Of a stretch of 10,702 bases of DNA, positions 1 to 8,149 are shown in pieces; positions within the stretch are counted from its first letter, which is position 1, and the number at the start of each line of letters is the position of its first letter. Position numbers and translations under genes: made by a program. This stretch comes from an uncultured Collinsella sp. GTDB taxonomy: Bacteria > Actinomycetota > Coriobacteriia > Coriobacteriales > Coriobacteriaceae. The notes under the pieces were generated by a model that was not told the DNA's origin, made no database searches, and saw only the letters and a list, made by a program, of their open reading frames with translations. Location of the stretch: assembly GCA_902489965.1 (NCBI GenBank), contig CABUCA010000064.1:1-10702 (forward strand), in the 5' to 3' direction.

Positions 1-26
1 ACCGAGCCGTACGCTTGAACTTAGAA

Positions 27-56
27 GGGGGAGGCCTCGCGGCCTCCCCCTTTTTT
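27..56 (+). terminator. Intrinsic terminator of a gene left of the window
   Basis: A perfect 10-bp GC-rich stem (27-36 with 41-50) closes a four-base loop and is followed directly by six T (51-56), the textbook layout of a Rho-independent terminator reading rightward. On the minus strand the loop reads GCGA, a stable GNRA tetraloop, but the following sequence is only TTCTAAG. It may therefore also stop leftward transcription from the small gene at 121-588, less efficiently. The first 18 bases can be read as the end of a coding frame (Thr-Glu-Pro-Tyr-Ala-stop, TGA at 16-18), which would be the gene terminated here, but 18 bases are too few to call it. Confidence 0.9.
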
Positions 57-120
57 GCGTTTACGGGGCATAAATAACTCATTTACGCCAGACGATTTAA
101 TTCTTTTTGGTATTGAGCTT

Positions 121-588
121 TTATTTAAAGACAATAAATCGAATCACAAGTGCAACTGCTATGACCACAATGATCAAAAGTAGGATTGTCAGTCGATGCT
201 GCTTGCGTCGTTTACTTGACGAAACGAAGATTGATTTTCCCTGTTTTGGCGTTTCGAGATAACGAGCCGAATGCGTTAAGGTTTGCTTAGGTCGAGGACC
301 TCTTTGCTGCCGAGTTATGGGCGTTTTCGTCGGGTCGTCATTGATTGCGCTGTTTTTTGATAACGGTGCATCTTTTAGATATACGGGATCGCCCGATGCG
401 ACGCCCATATGCTTACGTCCCGTTTGGGCATCCTCGAGCGTTTGATAGCGATTTCTCGTCACATACTCGGGCTCTGCATCATTAATGGGCTCTTGCGAGA
501 TGTGGGGGCGATGGAACCGTGGCGGCTGCGTGGAAGTATCTTCCCCCTGCGTCGGCATAAACATATTGTTCTGGTTTTGGTCGTCCAT
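121..588 (-). CDS. Hypothetical tail-anchored membrane protein, disordered N-terminus
   Basis: I do not recognise this 155-residue protein. Residues 1-125 are polar, rich in Gln, Asn, Pro, Thr and Asp, with no obvious fold and low-complexity character, so this part is probably disordered and cytoplasmic. A basic patch (KRRKQHR, 126-132) precedes one hydrophobic segment of about 17 residues (133-149), and the protein ends six residues later. This is the layout of a C-terminally anchored protein with its N-terminus inside the cell. No signal peptide or catalytic motif is visible. The start is supported by AAGGG (revcomp of 593-597) a few bases upstream of the ATG. GC is about 48 percent by hand count, clearly below the neighbouring genes. 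It diverges from hsp20 and faces the terminator at 27-56. It could be a lineage-specific envelope or regulatory protein; a function would be a guess. Confidence 0.7.
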   Translation of the reverse strand: MDDQNQNNMFMPTQGEDTSTQPPRFHRPHISQEPINDAEPEYVTRNRYQTLEDAQTGRKHMGVASGDPVYLKDAPLSKNSAINDDPTKTPITRQQRGPRPKQTLTHSARYLETPKQGKSIFVSSSKRRKQHRLTILLLIIVVIAVALVIRFIVFK

Positions 589-627
589 GATGCCCTTTAG
601 CTCGTTACCAACAACGTGTACGCGCTC

Positions 628-633
628 ATTGTA
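628..633 (-). promoter_or_regulatory. Candidate -10 element for the tail-anchored protein gene
   Basis: On the minus strand this reads TACAAT, one mismatch from the TATAAT consensus, about 40 bases upstream of the start codon at 588. No convincing -35 hexamer lies 16-18 bases further upstream. The same hexamer precedes several other genes in this window, which is the main reason to list it. Confidence 0.35.
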
Positions 634-680
634 AGCCCCTTGTTATTTGTAGCTGGGGACATACTCGGTATTTAAGCTCT

Positions 681-693
681 GGTTCAAAGAACC
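681..693. repeat. Small perfect inverted repeat in the divergent intergenic region
   Basis: GGTTC-AAA-GAACC is a perfect 5-bp inverted repeat with a three-base spacer, centred in the 276-base region between the two divergent genes. It could be an operator for either gene. It is short enough to occur by chance, and I see no match to a known regulator. Confidence 0.25.
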
Positions 694-708
694 TTAACCT
701 TCCTAAAA

Positions 709-741
709 CCTGAGTCAATCGCACTTAGATATGCTTATAGT
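709..741 (+). promoter_or_regulatory. Possible HspR (HAIR-like) operator and -10 box for hsp20
   Basis: CCTGAGT-N7-ACTTAGA (709-729) resembles the HAIR element CTTGAGT-N7-ACTCAAG bound by the HspR repressor in actinobacteria. The left half matches 6 of 7 bases, the right half 4 of 7, and the spacer has the expected 7 bases. A TATAGT hexamer (736-741, 5 of 6 to the -10 consensus) follows directly, and another TATAGT lies at 760-765, so a repressor here would cover a promoter. The downstream gene is a small heat shock protein, which fits. The right half is degenerate, so this is a candidate only. Confidence 0.35.
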
Positions 742-864
742 AGTGGACTCAAAAAACTTTATAGTCGATGTATATATGAGCACCGGGTGGGCATATATAA
801 GAGCGTCAAAAGAAGTCCCAGTCACCTAGAAGATGGCTCGGCAGTCCTAAAAGGAGTGGTAAAC

Positions 865-1296
865 ATGGCAAGCATGGTTCCTTATCGTTCGGTTTTTGGC
901 GTTCGTCCTTCTGCTAGCTCGCTGTTCGATCTGTTTGATGATATGACCGACCTTGCAAACAACTCGATTGCCTCTAAGGCGTTCCCCGTTGACGTTGAGG
1001 ATAAGGGCGATGGCTATGAGGTCAAGGCTTATCTGACCGGCGTCGCCAAGGACGATATCGATGTCGAGCTTAACGAGGGCCGTCTGTCCATTAGCGTGAA
1101 TGTCGAGGAAGACGAGGAGAACGAGGGCAAGAACTTCCTGCAGAAGGAGTTCAGCTCGTACAGCGCGACGCGTGGCGTGTATCTAAAGGACGCTTCGAGC
1201 GAGGGCCTCTCGGCTAAGTACGCTGACGGCATCCTGACCGTTACGGTTCCCAAGATCGTCGAGAAGAAGAACGTTACGAAGATCTCCATCGACTAA
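865..1296 (+). CDS. hsp20: Hsp20/alpha-crystallin small heat shock protein
   Basis: A 143-residue ATP-independent holdase chaperone that binds unfolding proteins in the cytoplasm. The alpha-crystallin domain spans about residues 40-131. Near its end it carries the family hallmark A-x-x-x-D-G-x-L (AKYADGILTV, about 117-126), followed by VPK. The short N-terminal arm is rich in Phe and Leu (LFDLFDDM), as expected for oligomerisation and client binding, and the C-terminus is short (KKNVTKISID) with an I-x-I-like KISI. The frame is open back to a GTG at 787, but AAGGAG at 851-856 sits 8 bases before the ATG at 865, which fixes the start. The length is normal for bacterial Hsp20. It is probably monocistronic, ending at the hairpin at 1323-1369, and may be controlled by the HAIR-like element upstream. 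Confidence 0.93.
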   Translation: MASMVPYRSVFGVRPSASSLFDLFDDMTDLANNSIASKAFPVDVEDKGDGYEVKAYLTGVAKDDIDVELNEGRLSISVNVEEDEENEGKNFLQKEFSSYSATRGVYLKDASSEGLSAKYADGILTVTVPKIVEKKNVTKISID

Positions 1297-1322
1297 TTTC
1301 GTTGGTGTTCTGCGCTATTAAA

Positions 1323-1369
1323 AGACAGCAAAAGGGGCTGGGAAGCGATTCTCGGCCCTTTTGCTGTCT
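1323..1369. terminator. Long hairpin between convergent hsp20 and walJ-like genes
   Basis: A perfect 14-bp outer stem (1323-1336 with 1356-1369) continues, after one bulged G at 1337, into a 7-bp inner stem (1338-1344 with 1349-1355, two G-U pairs) capped by a GCGA tetraloop. Runs of four A and four T sit inside the outer stem, so each strand presents CCC-TTTT after a shorter internal hairpin. It lies between two converging genes and most likely terminates both. Confidence 0.75.
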
Positions 1370-1377
1370 AGGACAGT

Positions 1378-2187
1378 CTATTGAATGGTTGCCGGTTGAT
1401 ACTGACTCGCAGGGCGTATCGAGAGTTTTCGCGATCCTTGGAGAAGGGTTGCGGAGCTGCCGACCTCGTCATCCAGGGCTGCGGCCAGAGCTTTGACATA
1501 GCTTTTGACGGTAAGGCTCGGACGATTGTTATCTTGGCTGATATGCATGGCAATGAGCTGTTCGGTGCGATCGGTAACAAGTTCGCGCGCGGCTTCGGCG
1601 GCTTGGCCATTGGAGAGGTGTCCCCTTGCAGACAGGATGCGCTCCTGAAGAAAGCGGGGATATTCTCCCTCGCGCAGCATGGTCACATCGTGGTTGCTTT
1701 CGAGCGCGAGGACTCGACAATCTTTGAGGGTGTTCATGGCTTGGCTCGATAGCTCTCCGGTGTCGGTGGCAAAGCCGATGGAATCATCGAGGGTGTCGAA
1801 TCGATAGCCGACTGGATTGATGACATCGTGTGACGTTGAGTAGGTTTGCACGTGGATGCCGGCAATGGATAGGGTGTCACCGGGATCGAATTCCTCGACA
1901 GGCAGATGCGAAAGATTTTCTTTGCTCGAAAGAGTGCCCCTGCTGGCAAAGAGGGGGCCGTGCCAGTGCTTGCACCAGACATCGAGGCCCTTGATGTGAT
2001 CGCTATGCTCATGAGTAATGAGAAGAGCCGAGACGTTGTCTGCCGAGAGCCTCAGTTCTGCCATGCGCTTTAATGTCTCGCGGCGAGACAGTCCGTCATC
2101 GACCATAATGAGCCCCTGCGGGCCCTCGATGAGTGCGCAGTTGCCTTTAGAGCCACTGCCGAGGATATGAAGGTGCAGACGAGACAT
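1378..2187 (-). CDS. walJ: MBL-fold metallohydrolase, WalJ/YycJ family
   Basis: A 269-residue metallo-beta-lactamase-fold hydrolase. The dinuclear metal site is complete: H59-x-H61-x-D63-H64 (THEHSDHIKG), H120 (TSHD), D142 (ATDTGE), H166 in ESNHD and H190 (ARGHLSN). The ESNHD block, the opening LGSGSKGNC and the C-terminal AMHISQDNN are characteristic of YycJ/WalJ, putative exonuclease-like hydrolases linked by comparative work to cell wall and DNA maintenance; the exact substrate is unsettled. The frame extends 27 codons further upstream, but those residues read like non-coding sequence and would overlap the tilS start, so I place the start at ATG 2185-2187. Its Shine-Dalgarno is weak (TTTGGA). 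In many Firmicutes this gene sits beside walRK; here it stands alone, divergent from tilS. Confidence 0.88.
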   Translation of the reverse strand: MSRLHLHILGSGSKGNCALIEGPQGLIMVDDGLSRRETLKRMAELRLSADNVSALLITHEHSDHIKGLDVWCKHWHGPLFASRGTLSSKENLSHLPVEEFDPGDTLSIAGIHVQTYSTSHDVINPVGYRFDTLDDSIGFATDTGELSSQAMNTLKDCRVLALESNHDVTMLREGEYPRFLQERILSARGHLSNGQAAEAARELVTDRTEQLIAMHISQDNNRPSLTVKSYVKALAAALDDEVGSSATLLQGSRKLSIRPASQYQPATIQ

Positions 2188-2201
2188 AAGATTCCAAAGG
2201 A

Positions 2202-2229
2202 TACAATGGGTGCGGACGAATAGAGGAGG
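2202..2229 (+). promoter_or_regulatory. Candidate tilS -10 box and strong ribosome binding site
   Basis: TACAAT at 2202-2207 is a likely -10 box in the 48-base gap between the divergent walJ-like and tilS genes; no good -35 is visible. AGGAGG at 2224-2229 lies 6 bases before the tilS ATG and is a near-perfect ribosome binding site that decides the start. Confidence 0.45.
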
Positions 2230-2235
2230 AAGCAA

Positions 2236-3774
2236 ATGCCTACGGTATCTCAGCATTATGGACACCATGCCGTGCCTGGGGCAGTCGATGAGACCCGGAC
2301 GAGGCAGCAGGCTGCTCCTGTCGTGCTCATGGTATCAGGCGGCGCGGACTCGACGGCACTGCTTCTTATGGCGTGCACATCAAAGCTGGATATCCAAGAC
2401 GGACGCGGTGTCGCCCCCATTGCTCGCGAGCGCCTGCATGTGCTGCATGTAAACCATCATCTGCGCGGCAAGGCGTCCGATGGCGACGAGGCCTTTGTGC
2501 GTGAGCTCTGCGCGCAATATGGTTTACCGCTGTGTGTGGAGCACGCTTATTTTGATGGGGAGTCGGGCAATATTGAGGCCGCGGCCCGCGAGGTGCGCTA
2601 TGCCGCGGCGCGGAGGTATGTTCGCGAGCTCTGCGCCCAGACGGGGGCACCGCGAACGGCGGCTCGTATCTGCACCGCGCACACGTCTTCGGATCGCGCG
2701 GAAACGTTTTTGATGAACGCGATTAAGGGTTCGGGGCCCGCTGGCCTATCGAGCATTCCTCGCCGGAGGAATATCGTGGTGCGTCCCTTGCTCGACCTAA
2801 CTCATGGCGAGCTCGTGGGCTATCTACAGGTACATGGTCAGCCGTGGCGTGAAGACGAGAGCAATGAGGATATCTCGTATCTGCGAAACTACGTGCGCCA
2901 TCGAGTGATGCCGGTGGTGGCGCAGCGCAACGCGAGCGTCTGCAAGACGATTGGCGCCGCCTGTGAGATCTTGGGTGATGAAGATGCGTTTCTATCCCAG
3001 CTGTCGGCACAGGCGTTTCGAAGCTGTTTGCGCAAAGAGGCAGCGGGCGCGCTGGTGCTCGATGCCAGGCGCCTTGCTGCGGCCGAGGTGGTAATCGCGC
3101 GGCGCATCGTGCGACTGGCGATCAAACGCATCGATCCGGATGCTCGCCCCGAGATGCGACATGTGGAGCGAGTCCTTTCCTGCGTTGCCGAGGGTGCCGG
3201 CTCGGTCACGCTTCCGGCGGGGATTGACGCACGCATTGAGTTTGGCATGCTGGCGTTTAAGGCGCCGGTGGCTCGCGAGGGCCTGGTCGCGGACTGGGTT
3301 ACCGTGCCCGATCGTTTGCCGTTGGGCGGGGGACGTATGCTGGTCACAGAACCAATAGCCGTTGAGCCGGGATGCGATATCGTGTGCCGCGCCCGTGAGC
3401 TTGCGGCTGCCGAGGAAGTGACAGCTTTGGTAGACGCGGCTGCCCTGGGTTTTGCCGACAGCGATAGTGAGCGGATCCTGGCGGGCTCGCGTGGCGAGAT
3501 CCCTGCCGAGGCGCGATGGGCGCGTCTGTGGGTGGACGGTCCCGCACCGGGAGATGTGATGTGCCCGTTGGGGATGAACGGCCGAAGCAAGAAAGTGTCA
3601 GACCTGCTGAACGAGGCTCGTATTCCCGTTTCTGAGCGCGCAGGCGTTCCTGTGGTGAGAACGGCTCCGGGAGGTGCCGTGGTATGGGTCGTCGGAGTTC
3701 GCGCGGACGAGCGTTTTAAGTGCACGGCCGCAACGCGCGTGGCATATCTGCTCCGCGTGGTCGATGCGGAATAG
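2236..3774 (+). CDS. tilS: tRNA(Ile)-lysidine synthetase TilS
   Basis: TilS ligates lysine to C34 of the CAU-anticodon tRNA-Ile using ATP, switching the tRNA from Met to Ile identity and AUG to AUA decoding; the gene is normally essential. The 512 residues show the N-type ATP PP-loop SGGADS at 34-39, HVNHHLRG at 71-78, and the ATP/tRNA-binding segment W204-REDESN followed by LRNYVRHRVMP (about 216-226). A TilS C-terminal domain (about 435-505) carries GDVMCPLGMNGRSKKVSDLLNEARI and VVGVRADERFK. The length is somewhat above the usual 430-470. One oddity: the block normally read as HH-x-DDQ-AET is H149-TSSDR-AET here, so the first Asp is Ser and Gln is Arg. The start is set by AGGAGG 6 bases upstream. 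It is the first gene of the tilS-hpt-ftsH cluster. Confidence 0.95.
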   Translation: MPTVSQHYGHHAVPGAVDETRTRQQAAPVVLMVSGGADSTALLLMACTSKLDIQDGRGVAPIARERLHVLHVNHHLRGKASDGDEAFVRELCAQYGLPLCVEHAYFDGESGNIEAAAREVRYAAARRYVRELCAQTGAPRTAARICTAHTSSDRAETFLMNAIKGSGPAGLSSIPRRRNIVVRPLLDLTHGELVGYLQVHGQPWREDESNEDISYLRNYVRHRVMPVVAQRNASVCKTIGAACEILGDEDAFLSQLSAQAFRSCLRKEAAGALVLDARRLAAAEVVIARRIVRLAIKRIDPDARPEMRHVERVLSCVAEGAGSVTLPAGIDARIEFGMLAFKAPVAREGLVADWVTVPDRLPLGGGRMLVTEPIAVEPGCDIVCRARELAAAEEVTALVDAAALGFADSDSERILAGSRGEIPAEARWARLWVDGPAPGDVMCPLGMNGRSKKVSDLLNEARIPVSERAGVPVVRTAPGGAVVWVVGVRADERFKCTAATRVAYLLRVVDAE

Positions 3775-3835
3775 CGTCCCACGCCAGCTATTCTGTGCGA
3801 CGTTGACGGTATTCCCGCGCTGATGGCGTACGGGC

Positions 3836-3865
3836 TGGAAAATATACCCCGTGCGCTGCTAGAAT
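3836..3865 (+). promoter_or_regulatory. Candidate internal promoter for hpt-ftsH
   Basis: TAGAAT (3860-3865, 5 of 6 to the -10 consensus) lies 18 bases after TGGAAA (3836-3841, 4 of 6 to the -35 consensus) in the 147-base gap between tilS and hpt, 56 bases before the hpt start. No terminator follows tilS, so this would add to read-through rather than replace it. Confidence 0.4.
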
Positions 3866-3921
3866 GTGAAGTTCGCGTCCATACGGCGGTGTGTGGGCGA
3901 TAAGCACAAGAAAGGGTTGTC

Positions 3922-4470
3922 ATGGCTTCTCAACATCCGGATATCGAGAAGGTTCTGTTTACGCAGGAGGATATCGACGGTATCGTCTCTCGCCTAGGCG
4001 AGCAGATTACGCGCGACTACGCGGGTAAGGATCTGGTGCTGATTGCGGTCCTGCGCGGCGCCGTGGTCTTTATGGGCGACCTGATGCGTAAGATCGAGCT
4101 GCCGACCAACATCGATTTCATGGCTGTTTCGAGCTACGGCGACGGTGTGAAGTCCTCGGGTATCGTGCGTATCATTAAGGACCTGGATATCGACATCCGC
4201 GGTCGCGACGTGCTGATCGTCGAGGACATTCTGGACTCGGGCCTGACGCTCAAGTATCTGATGAAGAACCTCGAGAGCCGCAAGCCCGCTTCTCTGGAGG
4301 TCGCCGCCTTCCTGTGGAAGGACGTTGAGGACCGCGTCTCGGCCATCACGCCCAAGTATGTTGGAACCCATTGCCCCGATGCCTTTGTGGTGGGCTACGG
4401 CCTCGACTATGCCGAGCGCTATCGCAACCTTCCGTATCTGGGCATTTTGAAACCGGAGGTTTATTCGTAA
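3922..4470 (+). CDS. hpt: Hypoxanthine(-guanine) phosphoribosyltransferase
   Basis: A 182-residue cytoplasmic purine-salvage enzyme that converts hypoxanthine or guanine plus PRPP to IMP or GMP. The PRPP-binding motif is complete (V100-EDILDSGLT, followed by L110). The diphosphate loop VLRGAVVF is at about 43-50, the flexible catalytic loop SSYGDGVKSSG at 70-80, and the purine-binding end FVVGYGLDYAERYRNLPYLGIL at about 155-176. The length is typical of bacterial Hpt. AAAGGG at 3911-3916 sits 5 bases before the ATG. The stop codon is one base from the ftsH start, so the two are cotranscribed. tilS-hpt-ftsH is a long-conserved order in Gram-positive bacteria. Related enzymes are inhibited by (p)ppGpp, a possible link to the stringent response, but this cannot be seen in the sequence. 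Confidence 0.96.
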   Translation: MASQHPDIEKVLFTQEDIDGIVSRLGEQITRDYAGKDLVLIAVLRGAVVFMGDLMRKIELPTNIDFMAVSSYGDGVKSSGIVRIIKDLDIDIRGRDVLIVEDILDSGLTLKYLMKNLESRKPASLEVAAFLWKDVEDRVSAITPKYVGTHCPDAFVVGYGLDYAERYRNLPYLGILKPEVYS

Positions 4471-4471
4471 G

Positions 4472-6610
<2,139 letters not shown>

Positions 6611-6624
6611 CCTTTGTGGCGAAA

Positions 6625-6660
6625 GCCTCTGCGGGGAAACCTGCGGAGGCTTTTTCTTTT
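6625..6660 (+). terminator. Intrinsic terminator after ftsH
   Basis: An 11-bp stem (6625-6635 with 6640-6650, two G-U pairs) capped by a GAAA tetraloop is followed by TTTTTCTTTT (6651-6660). It begins 15 bases after the ftsH stop codon and ends the tilS-hpt-ftsH transcript. Confidence 0.93.
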
Positions 6661-6679
6661 GAGCGATATGGGGCCGTCT

Positions 6680-6739
6680 GTTGATTGGGGACAGACTTAA
6701 ATGAGCGTTTTCACGCATTTAAGTCTGTCCCCAATCAAC
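6680..6739. repeat. Perfect 24-bp-arm palindrome, REP/RAYT-like unit
   Basis: The left arm (6680-6703) and right arm (6716-6739) are exact reverse complements over 24 bases, separated by 12 bases. Each arm contains GGGGACAGACTTAAATG or its complement. There is no T-tract and a proper terminator already precedes it, so it is not simply the ftsH terminator. GGGGACAG-type palindromes are, as I recall, typical of repeats mobilised by REP-associated tyrosine transposases (RAYTs, IS200-like) in several bacterial groups. No transposase lies in this window, so it would be a non-autonomous unit. It sits 60 bases upstream of the aminotransferase start. Confidence 0.75.
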
Positions 6740-6769
6740 ATTGCTGCGGCACTTTGCTCGGCTAAAGCG

Positions 6770-6775
6770 TACAAT
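6770..6775 (+). promoter_or_regulatory. Candidate -10 box for the aminotransferase gene
   Basis: TACAAT at 6770-6775 lies 24 bases before the aminotransferase ATG and 30 bases after the palindrome. No -35 near the consensus is visible at 16-18 bases spacing, and the -35 region falls just outside the palindrome arm. Confidence 0.4.
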
Positions 6776-6799
6776 AGCGCCTATGCGAAAGGGGAACAG

Positions 6800-7984
6800 A
6801 TGATCAACGAAACTATGTATGCTCGCGGTGCGGAAAGCTCCATCATCCGTGAGATTTTTAGCTATGGCCTTGAGCGCAAGGCGCAGATCGGTGCGGAAAA
6901 CGTATTTGATTTTTCGCTGGGCAATCCGAGCGTTCCGGCACCCGCTGCTGTGGCGGAGTCCATTAAGAAGGCCCTGGAGCTGCCGAGTGACCAGTTGCAC
7001 GGCTACACCCCCGCTCCGGGCCTGCCGCAATGTCGAGCAGCCGTCGCCGAATCGCTCAACCGCCGCTTTGGAACGAACTATGAGGGTAAGGACGTCTTTA
7101 TGACGGTGGGTGCCGCGGCTTCGCTCACCTGCACGCTCAACGCCGTTACGAACCCGGGCGACGAGGTTATTGTTATCGCCCCGTACTTTCCGGAGTATCG
7201 CGTTTGGATTGAGAAGGCCGGCTGTACGTGTGTTGAGGCGCTCGCCGATGAAGATACGTTCCAGCTGAGCGTGGACAACGTGCTCAAGGCGATTACCGAT
7301 AAGACGACTGCCGTCATCATCGACTCGCCCAACAACCCGACCGGTGCCGTATATACGCGCGACACGCTGACGCGACTGGCCAATGTTCTGCGCGAGGCCA
7401 ACGCTCAGCGCGATCCCGAGAATCCGATTATGCTCATCTCGGATGAGCCGTACCGCGAAATCGTGTACGGTGCCGAGGTGCCTTGGGTGCCCTCGATCTA
7501 CGAGCACACCATCGTGTGCTACTCGTATTCCAAGTCGCTGTCGCTGCCGGGTGAGCGCGTGGGGTGGATCTTGGTTCCCAACACCAATCCGCAGGCTGCC
7601 CGTCTGATGCCGGCTGTTGCGGGTGCTGCCCGTACGCTGGGTTTTGTATGCGCACCGGCACTCTTCCAGCGCGTGATCATCGATTGCATCGATGAGCCGA
7701 GTGATGTCGGGGCCTATGCCCGCAACCGCACGGCGCTCACCGATGCTTTGACAGACTACGGCTATACCTATGTTGAGCCGGATGGCGCGTTCTACCTATG
7801 GGTGAAAGCGTTGGAGCCCGATGCGAATGCGTTTTGCGAGCGCGCAAAGAAGTATGAGTTGCTTGCGGTTCCCTCGGACAGCTTTGGTATGCCGGGTTGG
7901 TTCCGCCTGGGCTATTGCGTGAGTTACGAAGCGATTGTCAATTCGCTACCCGCTTGGAAACAGTTGGCGGACGAGTATCGTTAA
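6800..7984 (+). CDS. PLP-dependent aminotransferase, class I/II
   Basis: A 394-residue fold-type I PLP enzyme, probably cytoplasmic, that transfers an amino group between an amino acid and a 2-oxoacid. Visible residues are GYTPAPGLPQCR (68-79, substrate and dimer region), SPNNPTG with N178 (176-182), SDEPY with D215 (contact to the pyridine nitrogen) and Y218, the Schiff-base lysine K245 in SYSKSLSLPGER, and the carboxylate-binding arginine R369 (WFRLGYC). The length is normal. The frame is open from 6701, but that would translate the palindrome; AAAGGGG at 6788-6794 ends 5 bases before the ATG at 6800, which is the better start. It stands alone after a terminator, so its neighbours do not reveal the substrate. 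Aspartate- or alanine-type specificity is possible; I would not assign a gene name. Confidence 0.92.
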   Translation: MINETMYARGAESSIIREIFSYGLERKAQIGAENVFDFSLGNPSVPAPAAVAESIKKALELPSDQLHGYTPAPGLPQCRAAVAESLNRRFGTNYEGKDVFMTVGAAASLTCTLNAVTNPGDEVIVIAPYFPEYRVWIEKAGCTCVEALADEDTFQLSVDNVLKAITDKTTAVIIDSPNNPTGAVYTRDTLTRLANVLREANAQRDPENPIMLISDEPYREIVYGAEVPWVPSIYEHTIVCYSYSKSLSLPGERVGWILVPNTNPQAARLMPAVAGAARTLGFVCAPALFQRVIIDCIDEPSDVGAYARNRTALTDALTDYGYTYVEPDGAFYLWVKALEPDANAFCERAKKYELLAVPSDSFGMPGWFRLGYCVSYEAIVNSLPAWKQLADEYR

Positions 7985-8006
7985 AAGTAAAGCGCTCTGC
8001 CTACAA

Positions 8007-8022
8007 TGTTTTACGTGAAACG
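8007..8022. other. parS-like ParB binding site
   Basis: TGTTTTACGTGAAACG matches the widely conserved chromosomal parS sequence TGTTTCACGTGAAACA at 14 of 16 positions, and the inner 14-mer GTTTCACGTGAAAC at 13 of 14. The central ACGTGAAAC half is intact; the differences are T for C in the left half and the outermost base. It lies in the 165-base intergenic region, 22 bases after the aminotransferase stop. In most bacteria such sites cluster around the replication origin and load ParB for chromosome segregation. A single degenerate copy may be chance, but the match is much better than expected for random sequence of this length. Confidence 0.5.
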
Positions 8023-8049
8023 GGGTTTGGTGTTAAGCCGGACCCCGTT
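8019..8049 (+). repeat. Hairpin overlapping the parS-like site
   Basis: AACGGGGT (8019-8026) pairs perfectly with ACCCCGTT (8042-8049). Two G-U pairs and two G-C pairs extend this to a 12-bp stem with a seven-base loop at 8031-8037. No T-tract follows, so it is not a standard terminator, though it may help stop or stabilise the aminotransferase transcript. Its left edge shares the last bases of the parS-like site. Confidence 0.5.
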
Positions 8050-8082
8050 GCCATGGACGTTGTGTCTTTGGGATGGAGTGGT

Positions 8083-8112
8083 TTTACGACTATCGGAGGC
8101 TATGCGTACAAT
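8083..8112 (+). promoter_or_regulatory. Candidate promoter of the PHP phosphatase gene
   Basis: TTTACG (8083-8088, 4 of 6 to the -35 consensus), an 18-base spacer and TACAAT (8107-8112, 5 of 6 to the -10 consensus) lie 37 bases before the ATG at 8150. A further TACAAT at 8002-8007, directly before the parS-like site, could be a second upstream start. Confidence 0.5.
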
Positions 8113-8149
8113 GAATATAAGCGACGGCCGTGCCAGATAAGGAGACCTG

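Noticed and set aside
787..864. GTG-started 26-residue extension of Hsp20
   Set aside because: No ribosome binding site before 787, while AAGGAG sits 8 bases before the ATG at 865 and homologues begin near there.
2889..3923. A 344-codon open frame antisense to tilS
   Set aside because: Ser/Thr/Arg/Pro-rich shadow with no motif, overlapping the conserved C-terminal domain of TilS.
6701..6799. N-terminal extension of the aminotransferase starting inside the palindrome
   Set aside because: It would translate the inverted repeat and lacks a ribosome binding site; the ATG at 6800 has AAAGGGG at ideal spacing and gives a normal-length protein.
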